Under the pieces are notes generated by a model. That model was not told the origin of the DNA. It ran no database searches and worked only from the letters and a program-made list of their open reading frames with translations. A DNA stretch of 64,000 nt, taken from Carya illinoinensis (lineage: Eukaryota; Streptophyta; Magnoliopsida; Fagales; Juglandaceae). This document shows, in pieces, positions 54,803 to 64,000 of this stretch (its first letter is position 1; every line of letters begins with the position of its first letter). The translations under genes and the position numbers were made by a program. The stretch is taken from positions 27,747,433 through 27,811,432 of the forward strand of contig NC_056766.1 in the NCBI RefSeq assembly GCF_018687715.1, in the 5' to 3' direction.

Positions 54803-55533
54803 CAAACCAAAGGGGGCAAATGCGTTAAAACCAAAGGGGCAAATACGAAAGGCAGTTTTCTTTGTTTCATTCTTTCGATCATATATATTTTGGAAATGTA
54901 CTTTTCTTTATTTTACTTTCTGCTCTGCTCGCTCTCTTGCAAATCACCACGAGGCCAAGCCATTGTACATTTCTGCATTAAAGTGTCTTTCAGGTTTGGA
55001 GGTGCCATCAGGTTGTAAGATATATTAAGGTTGTGCTCACATTCGAAGGAAAATTAAACAGGTGAGTGCAACTACCTTTCGTGTGTGTGTATATACATAT
55101 ACAACTGTTCAATTTGAATTGCTAATATCATATGTTACATTTGAATGTTAAAGACTGTAAAACTTAAAGATTCATAAAACTTGAGGGTTACAATTGAAAC
55201 TTAAAGTCCCACTTTTTAGTGTACATTTTAGGTGTGGCCCTGTGGGGTAGTAGACGCCATCCTTCTACTTTTGGTTCTGATCTTGTGGAATTTTTGAGAT
55301 TGTGAAACAGGGATTACAAAGAATAGAAAGGAGAAGGCTGGTGTGGAGAAAGAGGATTGGAAAATGGACACCAATGAGGCGGGGTTTTAGTCACTGGAGC
55401 TTGTAGGCAATGAGTTTGGTCACTGTTGGTGCTCTGGTTCGAAGTGCCGAAGGTGGTTGTGCATAGATGAGGGCGGGAAAAATAAGTTGGGTGGAAACTT
55501 AGAAGTGATTTTGGCGCCCCTTCGGTCCTATCT
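54803..55533. other. Non-coding DNA, no gene seen
   Basis: Right flank of the chromovirus. A short open frame (to 55028) has no recognised homology. Nothing else supported. Confidence 0.5.
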
Positions 55534-55536
55534 CGA

Positions 55537-55742
55537 CACTAAATCAAAGGGATGTTGAAAATAATCAAAGTTGCAACGCGGATTGTCGTTGTAAAAGTCT
55601 TTTATAATCGCTACTAAAAAGTCTTTAATTACATGGCGAGGGCTTAATTTTAGAACACCTTGGTGAGTTTGTAATCGCAGCCAAATGTATATATATTGCA
55701 GCGATTATAAAATCGCTAGTAAAAATACTATTTCTTGTAGTG
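55537..55742. mobile_element. CACTA mini-element, 206 bp
   Basis: Starts CACTAAATCAAA and ends TTTCTTGTAGTG (complement CACTACAAGAAA; nine of twelve positions match). It is flanked by the 3-bp duplication CGA at 55534-55536 and 55743-55745. It contains GCGATTATAAAATCGCTA-type subterminal repeats and has no coding capacity. A three-base TSD can match by chance, so the left end is less certain than the right. Confidence 0.6.
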
Positions 55743-55806
55743 CGATCCACATCGTCTTTTTCGTGGAGGAGGACAAAGCTAGTGCTTGACTAAGTCATCC
55801 CGTCGG

Positions 55807-56480
55807 TCTTTTTTTTTTTTTTTTTTTGAAAGAAAAATTTTCATTTCACTAAAGAAGATACTGAATACATGGAGGGTAATCTTCCATAAAGGTATGTTTC
55901 TCGAACATGTCAATGCAAACTTAGCTAGCGGATGTGCTACTACATTGAACTTCCTAGAAATGTAATGGATATACCAAGAATGAAGTCTTGACAGAACAAG
56001 CTTGATATCTCTAACCACCAGACCCGTGGGGCTCCAGCTCTCATCTTTGTGTTGGATAGCTTGAACCACTACTGATGAGTCTCCTTCTAACATGACCTGG
56101 TTCAATCCTATATCAGAGTAGAGTGTAGATGCTTTGAGAGTTGCTACTGCTTCCCCCAGCAAAGGATCTGGATTTAAGGACATGGATGAACACATTGAAG
56201 CTATGACCATACCACTCAAATCTCTTACAACCACTCCCACACCAATCTTGGAGTTCTCTTTATCCACTACTGCATCCCAATTAGCCTTGTAGAAACCTAG
56301 TGGAGGGGCAGTCCACTCAGTCCTACTTTGCACCTAAGTCACAGAACTTTATCCCTATTACTTGCCCACTGATCAATTGTTGACAACTTTGTGTGGATTT
56401 GTTTGGAGACCTGGAAGGGTGAGTGAAAGAAATGCTCAACCAGCCACAAATTCCTCCTATTCCATAGTGCTCTTGTTGTA
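55807..56480 (-). mobile_element. 5'-truncated LINE end with RNase H-like domain
   Basis: The minus strand ends in a poly(A) (T19 on plus, 55809-55827). Before it lies an RNase H-like domain (56333-55860) reading GFYKANWDAVVDKENSKIGV, VVVRDLSGMVIAS, GEAVATLKA, LEGDSSVVVQAIQH and NVVAHPLAKFAL. These are the motifs of the RVT_3-type RNase H at the end of plant LINE ORF2. The upstream part to about 56480 has LWNRRNLWL-like residues in another frame, then homology ends, so the copy was 5'-truncated on insertion, as is usual for LINEs. No convincing TSD was found. Confidence 0.8.
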
Positions 56481-58334
56481 AGTCAATTACACTTGTTTTA
56501 CTAGTAATTGAATGGGTCCTAGATAAATCAATTCTAACTTAATCGATAACAGCCTAATTTTATGATCTTAATCTCTAATTTTTTATATGAAATTGAGGAT
56601 GTTAATTGTTGTGCAAATATTCAGATGAGCCATACGGAAATTTCCAAGACTTCATGCATGGAAGCAACTCATGCCACGCCCCTGTATATTCACACACGAA
56701 AGTGTTGCAACTTCAACATGGAAATAGACTTTTTGTATTGATGAAAAGTATTAATTTTGCAACACCAATGTGAAAGCATGCTTTAAAAGCATAGTGTGAA
56801 AGCATTAATTTTGAACGTGCTAAAGCCTCTCTTTTCCCTCCTCGGCACTTTCAGCGTGCTTTTCACTCTACAAGTCCTAGCCAATCCACTTGCAGCAACA
56901 ACAGGGAAGAAGACTTTTCAATGGGGACATTTCACACTCATGCTCCTGACACACATGCTCTTCAACTTAGATGGGAACCTGCTTTCAATCTCACACTCTT
57001 GCACCACATGGAAAACATTTAGGACGCATTAGGAGATTTTGACTCCATAAGCATGCTTATCTTCAAAGTGGACCCCGCTTGACTCTTCTTCAACTTAAAG
57101 CACAACATGTAAATCACATGGAAAACATGTAGGACACATGCAGGAGACTTTTGACTTTACAAGTTGGCTTGTCTTCAAGTGGACACCATGACCTTGACTC
57201 TTCAACTCAAACGGAAGTCCCTTGCATCATCTTCATTTCAAAAACTGCCCTACTCTATGCCTGCGTCAAGAGCAAATTACGGAAATCACGCTACACCTCA
57301 TAGAGTTTCACTTCACGCATTTCACTCTATGCTATAGTAGAGTACATTTTTTCTTTTCCAAGACATACGATTACTGAAGGGAGAAAAGCTCTCAACACAG
57401 TTGCAGCTAGAGGGAATTCACGATTACATAGTAGACAAAAAAATCACGCTTGCTCCATTTCAGGGGCTCTTGGTCTGTGTGCATAGAAAGGAAACTCTTT
57501 TGTTACCTCAAAAATGGGAGAAAATAGAAGGAGAAGGGAGAAAATCAATTGACTTTGGCTGGAGAGTTCACGAGGACTTCCGAAGACCCATTTTTCTTTT
57601 CTACTTTTTCAATTTTTACAGTTCATTGCCTTGTGTTTAATTCAAGCATTTGTTTACATTGCACTTACATTTAAATTGTTTTCAATTATTTTGTTTTCAG
57701 TTTTAGTCGAATACTTTCAGCAGTTATTGTATTTGGGTTCATTTTCGGTAGTGTGGAATTTTTCTTCCAATGATTTTCAGTTACCTTCAAGCGTATTCTT
57801 GCTTGATTTACATTGTTTGTTTGGACGTGCATTAGATTATTTCCATTGATGTTGATTAGTCTAAGTAGTGTAATTTTTTTGAGTTAGATTGAACTCTATT
57901 GAGTGGAAAATAGTGGCTTTTTGATTTACACACATGGTATTTGATGAAATGTCCCTTAGAACATAAGCTTCATGAACTTCTTTTTATTGCTTGGAAACAC
58001 TAGATTAAATGACATTGATGAATGTGGTTTAGCTTCTTAAGTGAAGATAATCATAATTTAATCAATGCATGTTCATGAATCCAATTAATGTATGGAAGTG
58101 ATTGAAGGAGCGTCAAGGTGCATTAGAGCGGAAATTTCTTACATGTTAACTAAATATTTCCTATTCCCTACTCATGTAACACATCATTTTATTCACTTTT
58201 CTTGCATATTTTTAGCACCTATTCACCATCTTATGCAAAAGGAAATGAGGGTATTTTTGATAATATCCAAGAATCAATTCTAATTGTGAATATCATTATA
58301 GATAGCCTTAGTTAATAATTTTATTTTATTTTTG
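56481..58334. other. Unassigned 1.9-kb stretch, no gene seen
   Basis: Open frames at 56796-57032, 57401-57640 and 57631-57849 have no homology I recognise. The composition (C-rich then T-rich tract near 57600-57850) could be part of an LTR or a leader, but I found no repeat ends. Confidence 0.45.
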
Positions 58335-58672
58335 ATACACTACAAGAAAAAGGGCTATTTGCGGCTATTTTTATTTCCGGCGATAGAATTATGGTCGCAA
58401 AAAGCCCATTTTTAAACTTTGGTAAAATTTTTGTGTCAATTATTAAAGTAGCCGCAAAAATCACTTATTTCCGGCTGTTTTCTTGAGCCGGAAAAAATAT
58501 AGCCGGAAAAAATCCGTTCTATAAAGCAATATTGTCATAACAAAGTGTCCGCCGTTATTATCAATTTGTTACGACGACTTTTTGTCTTATTAAGGCGACT
58601 TTTAAGTCGCCTTAATAGATTTTCTACACTTTAGCCCTCGCGCCTATTATTTTCCCACGATTCAGACATTTT

Positions 58673-58674
58673 CC

Positions 58675-58757
<83 letters not shown>
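58673..58757 (+). repeat. (CT)n microsatellite in the CACTA leader
   Basis: About 80 bases of CT repeats, just upstream of GAGGGTTTTGGTTCTTGG and CGCCGTCTTCTCGCC repeats. The long Arg/Glu-rich open frame on the minus strand here is only this repeat. Confidence 0.95.
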
Positions 58758-58759
<2 letters not shown>

Positions 58760-58762
<3 letters not shown>

Positions 58763-58858
58763 TTCTCTCTGTCTACACGAGGGTTTTGGTTCTTGGTAGC
58801 GGCGCCGTCTTCTCGCCACCATCTTCGAGCCGTCGTCTCGCCGCCGTCTTCTCGCCGG
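58760..58858 (+). other. Probable first non-coding exon of the CACTA transposase gene
   Basis: A GC-richer segment with three CGTCTTCTCGCC-like repeats ends in TCGCCG|GTGAGTTTC, a strong plant 5' splice site at 58857. The next coding signal in the same direction is at 63597, preceded by TTATTTCTAG, an acceptor-like site. A UTR intron of nearly 5 kb, or several exons, would be needed. Inference only. Confidence 0.35.
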
Positions 58859-58869
58859 TGAGTTTCTTT

Positions 58870-61800
58870 TATGCTCCATCACTCTCTCTCGCTCTCTCTC
58901 GCTCTCTATCTCTCTCTGTCTCTCTCTGTAAATGATTCGTTTCTGAATGAACACAATCGGTCGTATCGCTTGTAATTTTGGGGTTGATAGATGTATCTAG
59001 TTTAGTTGTTTTACGTTGTGGTCTTTGATTTTAAAATGTACCTCTCATGATTTACACTTTTGGATTGTATAGTTTGCTTATAAAAGGGGAAAAAATGGAA
59101 AAAGATTTATTTTTGGCTACTGGTTCTGCTTTAGCACGATTTTCCTGCAACTATGGTGCTTCATTCCTACAAATACACATGTAAATGCATATACAAAAAC
59201 TCTGTAATTGTTGCTGCCATTTCGGGGAGGTAAAAGTTTGAAAAAAAAAATACTTTGATTTATAATGAAAAAAAGGAGTGGTAAATGGGATCCACATTGT
59301 TTGTGAGTGATAAGTTTTGCAGTTTATAATCATTTTAAGGGACTCCAATGCTCACATTGATTAGTTCTTTTGAATTATAAATTCATATGTGACTTGATCT
59401 TTCCTTGGATAGTTACAGGACAAAACTTAATTTTCTCTCTTGTGAAGTGATGGAAAGCTAGACACAGAAAACTGGAACTAGAAACTTGATTTATTTTTGC
59501 TAGGTGATAGTTGATTACCATGGGGCAATAATTGCAACTACCATGTATCATGCCTTATATCCATCAAAATAGATACCATTTTTATTAATCATATGAACCT
59601 GCAAACAAAGTTGTCAGAATCGGGTATATCCCACATACTTCTCCCACGAATAACTTCACAGGAAAGGGAATATTAGTTAAACCACACATTAGATTCTGGC
59701 ATACTTTTTAGTTTGTTTCAATATCCCTAGATTAATTGGAGCAAGCCTAAGCCATCCGATCACTTTGGAAGATCCAAGGCAGTCAATTGTACCTAATTAA
59801 TGTAGGAAGAAAAACTAAAGATTTTGGACTATATATTGCTCACAAAAGTTTGGCAAGACCACATATCAAGTTTCATATCAAAGAATTGCGATAGACAAGT
59901 ATGCACATGTTCTAGAAGGCTTTTCATTGGTTGAATAAGTAGCAAACATGGAGGGAAAAAGAGAAAGAAAGGAAAAATAAAAAATAAATCAACTAGGTAT
60001 AAAAAGGGTAACTTTTATCGAATATGTAATGTGCCAGTAATTTGGAATGATTCAAAACTTAAAATTATGCTAGCTTGAATTAAACACTGACAACACCATT
60101 CCATACCGACCTTATTGAGGTAATTCATCTGAGTGATGACACATGTAGCCACAACCAACATGAAAAACCATGTCTCTGGATATATTAACTGATTCTTTCC
60201 CTCCAAAGTTAACTTTAGTGAAGTTCCAAGGGCTTTCACACTCATCAGCTGTGCAATTATTGGTGATTACACTCACAGGAAGAAGAAAAAAGGACTGCAT
60301 GTGTAAGTTTTACAATCCAATTTTAAAAGAAGATGGGGCTTCAAAAGCTAAAAAAATTGAACTTCTCCATGGTGTATAAATCATGAATTGGAGAGCTAAG
60401 TGGAACTTCCCATAAGCCTATCCAAAACAAAACAAAAAATGATGGCTTATCTAATAAATAATAAATATATTACTGATTTATTATTATAAAATAAATAAAT
60501 AAATTACTCCACCAGACCTCCATAGTTGAGACAAACTTAAAGTCAATACTAAAACTAGAAAAAGGAACTGGAAGTGAAGATATTCAAACAGAGTCTACCA
60601 ACATTTTATAATAATCATGTCAAGTAAGGTAGGATTTCACACTTCCATTCTGATAGGATTGAATCTTGTTAAATATGTTTAGAAAAAGAACTATTTGATC
60701 TTTGTTGAAGTCTGTAGAAGTTCAATAGTATTGTTTGAAACGATTGTAAACTATTAATGAGAGAGAGAGAGAGAGAGAGAGTGAGAGAGAGGGAGAGATA
60801 GAGTGTGCATCTAACATGCATATTCAAAAATATGTGTCAGGGACTAATATAATTAATGATAATAAAAACTTAAATTCAAAGTAGCAAGAATATAGTCCAG
60901 ATTAATAGTTAATAATATAACTTGTAGAGTTCGAAACTGGAAGCATGCTACTTCAAATATAGATATACAAACACAACGACTAGAAACTATTATTTTCTAT
61001 TGAGGTACAAAGGAAGATGTGAACAAAAATAAAATACAAACTATTTTATAATCTCATCTAACTCTAGAATTTAAGCATTTAATACAGAAAATAAATTGGC
61101 CAGAACCAAAACATCTAAATTGATTACAAATTGCCTCCACATAAAGAAATACCAACAAACCCACCTATAGCTATAAAGGAAAAATATATTAATCCCCACA
61201 TTAATAGTTGACATTAGAAACTATGATTTTATATATATATTGAAGTAAATACAGCCTAGCTATCTATGATTATCCCCTAGCTAGAAATCTGCTTTTGACT
61301 TATAAAACCCTAAAGTTAATTCTGGAGCCTTTCTACCACATATATGTTCTGTTTTCAGATTTGAATGTATTCAGTTAGTCAGTGAATACAACCTATGATT
61401 TTATTGAAGTAATAAATTAATTAGACATGTTATGATAGTTGACATTAGAACGTACAATATGATTTGAATTGAAGTACATAAGCCTAGCTAATATCCCCTA
61501 GAAATCTGCTTTTGACTGATAAAACCCTAAAGTTGTAGGCAAGAGTACACTAATCTCAATCCTATCTTGTCCCAAGTGATCTTTGTTTCTTTTACTGAAA
61601 TTACAAGTCACTAACTTCCAAGAGGATCAAAATTTGATCGGATCATCATGTGTATGTTCTTATAATTAATTCTGGAACCTTTCTACCACATATATGTTCT
61701 GTTTTCATATTTGTATGTATTTAGTGAGTTAGTGAATACAGCCTATGATTTTATTGAATTCTTATTCTAAATTAATTAGACATTAATAATAGTTGACATT

Positions 61801-63590
61801 AGAGACACTGATTTTATTGAAGTAAATAAGCCTAGCTAATATCCCTTAGAAATCTGCTTTTGACTGATAAAACTCTAAAGTTGTAGGCAAGCTCACACTA
61901 ATCTCAATCCTATCTTGTCCCACATGATCTTTGTTTCTTTTACTGAAATTACGAGTCACTAACTTGAGAAAGAGGATCAAAGAAACATTGGATCATCATG
62001 TCTATGACCTTATAATTAGGTGTGGAACCTTTCTACCACATATATGTTCTGTTTTCAGATTTTTATGTATTTAGGGACAAAAAAATATATGGTCATGAGA
62101 TACCAAATTTATATATGCCATTGTTGGATCGTCATATATTGTATGATACGATAAATGCTGCACATGCATTTGTCACGCCCATCGATCTACCCGCGTATAT
62201 GCATGTCATCATTTTGTGTGCTTGTCCTATTGTTTACCATACTACCCAAGTTTCTCACCACTCTATAATCTATATGCACAACCCACCGCTAATGGTAACA
62301 AAGCAATATCCCAGTCATATTTCAAGATAGATGCCTATTAGGCTAGTCTAGTGGCCATTAATTTAGGACACCAGAAGACCAAGGTCGGGACATCATGTTT
62401 TACTGTTGAAAAACCTGATCCCTTTTTTCGGTGCAAGATAAGAAGTAGAGACCACCTTTTAAAGCTTTCGATTAAGAATATTATGGTACGTACGAGCTTG
62501 CGAAAGAGCTCAGTGCATGCCATCGAGCTTTGAGAGGACTTGTTCCAGTACTTTGAGATTGATTTGATCAATTGAATTATCCAATATTGTATATGAAAAA
62601 GAGAAGTGGTGGACTGAGCCGGAGGTCTTTTTATTTCTCTAGTCAAGAAAAGTATGGTAAAATAGATATTGGAATAATTCCATGGGGACACTAGCCAGGC
62701 AAATTCACCTAAATCTACTGAATTTGTTCTATGTGCAGTCAGGAATAATATGGACTAATAATAATAATAATATTTTGAATGGGTAGCAGCTTATACTTAT
62801 TCAACTACTAAATAAAAATGTGTTTAGCTTTTAAGCCTTTTATCTAGATATTATTTTTGCATTTGGTTCAGATCCTTTTGTTCTTTTCTGCTTGTGGAAG
62901 TCTTTAGTCTCTTCAACCATCTTCCATTTCTTATATCCCTGATTATACACTTGATTTTGTTCTCCTTTAATACACACCTTTGGTCACAAAAAGTGTAATT
63001 TCTGGTGTGCCTGGTTTTATTATTATCAATTAAACCTAATTTTCTGCTTTGAATTTATATAATCTTCTTCTAAATTGGACTTTGTAAATCATTTGGGCAT
63101 CCTTTCTGAAAATCATATGCTGTTTCATTTAGTCTTCTCAAATTCATTTGTAAAAAGTGACTGCTGGCACTAGATAAATTAGGTCAATCTTGACTATATA
63201 TTCATGCATGGAAAACCCATTTATTCCTATTTTATGTATGCACATGGACCAACTTACTATATATTCAGATTAATATTTTATTTCCCTTTCTCAGTAATAT
63301 GTTTCAACAATACTACTTGCCATGTTGGATTTTTTTGAAATGGAGTTTACTCTGATCAGAATCCAACAGTCACAAAAAACCATTGGCTGATTCCAAATAA
63401 TTTGTAGGAGAAATCTTTAGATCAAGAGAATGCAGTACAACATTATTGTTCTATTTCTATTTCTCCCACTTTTTCCTCTTCCCACGTTTCTTTTTTTTAT
63501 TATTGTTCTTGCCAACTGACTTAACCTATGGTGAACGTGGCATTGTGCTGCATTTATTCCTTATTAAACAACTCTTGCACCTCTACTTAT
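58870..63590 (+). other. CACTA internal non-coding DNA
   Basis: No coding homology seen over 4.7 kb. It holds a GA microsatellite (about 60759-60800) and a 350-bp tandem repeat at 61200-62075. It may be intron of the transposase gene or captured DNA. Confidence 0.5.
61200..62075 (+). repeat. 350-bp tandem repeat, about 2.5 copies
   Basis: The block TTCTACCACATATATGTTCTG occurs at 61331, 61681 and 62031, exactly 350 bases apart. AGTTGACATTAGA recurs at about 61206, 61438 and 61791. Units differ by small indels and substitutions, e.g. the first unit lacks the GTAGGCAAG...GATCATCATG part. Confidence 0.85.
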
Positions 63591-63596
63591 TTCTAG

Positions 63597-64000
63597 ATGG
63601 ACAAGAGTTGGATGCAAATCACTGATAAATTTGGATCTAGGGAATATGCTAAAGGAGTGAAGGATTTCCTTACCTTGGCCCAAACTTATGCTACAAGTGA
63701 GGAAATTCATTGCCCATGTATCAGATGTTCAAATAATTACTTCCTACCAATAACCCAAGTAGAGAGACACTTGTTTATTAAAGGTATTGACAAGAATTAC
63801 ACGACGTGGATTTTTCATGGTGAAGAAGAAGATTTAATCATAAGTGATGATGATGATAATGTGCATGATCCTGATGAAGAGGATGACTTCATTGATGATG
63901 TTGATGTTATGTTACGAGATATTCGGGCTGCCGGATTTCTTGATGTTCCCATAAGTGATTCATTCCATGCTGCGGGTTCCACATTGGTCGATACCTTTTC
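63597..64000 (+). CDS. TNP2-type CACTA transposase, N-terminal part (partial)
   Basis: Opens with ATG at 63597 and stays open to the window edge (134 codons). Residues 3-75 match the transposase-associated domain of En/Spm TNP2 proteins (PF13963 type): MDKSWMQITDKFGSREYAKG, VKDFLTLAQ, the cysteine cluster HCPCIRCSNNYF, VERHLFIKGIDKNYTTWIFH-GE. An acidic stretch (DDDDNVHDPDEEDD) follows, then MLRDIRAAGFLD. The catalytic domain would lie to the right. TTTCTAG directly before the ATG may be a splice acceptor. No stop in the visible part, so the CACTA element may be intact. Confidence 0.85.
   Translation, partial: MDKSWMQITDKFGSREYAKGVKDFLTLAQTYATSEEIHCPCIRCSNNYFLPITQVERHLFIKGIDKNYTTWIFHGEEEDLIISDDDDNVHDPDEEDDFIDDVDVMLRDIRAAGFLDVPISDSFHAAGSTLVDTF

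Larger units (their letters stand above)
58338..64000 (+). mobile_element. CACTA (En/Spm) transposon, 5' part, runs off the window
   Basis: Starts CACTACAAGAAAAAGGGC, the classic CACTA terminus. It continues with subterminal CCGGCTATTTT / AGCCGGAAAAAA and GCGGCT motifs in both orientations to about 58520. A CT-rich leader, a splice-donor-like site and, 5 kb later, a transposase-associated ORF in the same direction complete the picture. The 3' end is not in the window, so TSD (left candidate ATA at 58335-58337) and length cannot be checked. Confidence 0.85.

Noticed and set aside
57401..57849. Two short open frames with hydrophobic content
   Set aside because: No homology and T-rich composition; cannot be told from chance.
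58631..58954. 107-codon Arg/Glu-rich open frame
   Set aside because: Translation of the antisense strand of the (CT)n microsatellite.

Overview
The window looks like repeat-rich nuclear DNA of a flowering plant, most likely a eudicot. It is AT-rich and holds Ty3/gypsy, Ty1/copia, LINE, hAT-like and CACTA elements of plant type, plus one degenerate plant leucine-rich-repeat receptor kinase. I cannot name the species. No intact ordinary host gene is visible; nearly everything is transposable-element DNA, and the layout is best read as insertions inside insertions, several proved by exact target-site duplications (TSDs).

Layout. 1-14,617: remains of an old Ty3/gypsy element (pol fragment, then an antisense gypsy-type ORF) split by a complete but decayed Athila-like LTR element at 2,831-12,016 (TSD CATCC). 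14,623-19,592: a very long solo LTR (TSD GTAAG) that carries an 8-bp-TSD hAT-like element. 21,759-35,584: a three-level nest. A hAT-like element (TSD TATTCACA) was hit by an L1-type LINE on the minus strand (30-bp TSD), and the LINE was hit six codons into its ORF2 by a young Ty1/copia (Sirevirus-like) element at 25,723-33,295 (TSD CAGCT). 36,160-42,960: a broken LRR receptor-kinase gene (minus strand) whose kinase exon holds a copia-type solo LTR (TSD AAGAT). 45,294-54,802: a chromovirus containing a hAT-like element, which contains a second hAT-like element, which contains a 135-bp-arm foldback. 55,537-64,000: a 206-bp CACTA mini-element, the 3' end of another LINE, and the 5' part of a large CACTA element whose TNP2-type ORF opens at 63,597 and runs off the window.

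The most unusual element is the young copia at 25,723-33,295. Its two 1,080-bp LTRs are nearly identical and its primer site and polypurine tract look intact. It encodes an uninterrupted 659-residue gag but no protease, integrase or reverse transcriptase. In place of pol it carries a second intact ORF of the 'putative plant transposon protein' type, which seems to have its own TATA box and 5'-UTR intron. It probably moves on enzymes supplied by an autonomous relative.

A 51-bp palindrome-rich module (core CGCTCGAGCG) is repeated in tandem just upstream of the TATA box in the LTRs of the Ty3/gypsy Athila-like element and in the LTRs of the Ty1/copia element. A shorter form sits upstream of the copia element's internal TATA box. 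The same promoter-proximal module in two unrelated retrotransposon superfamilies is the observation most worth following up.
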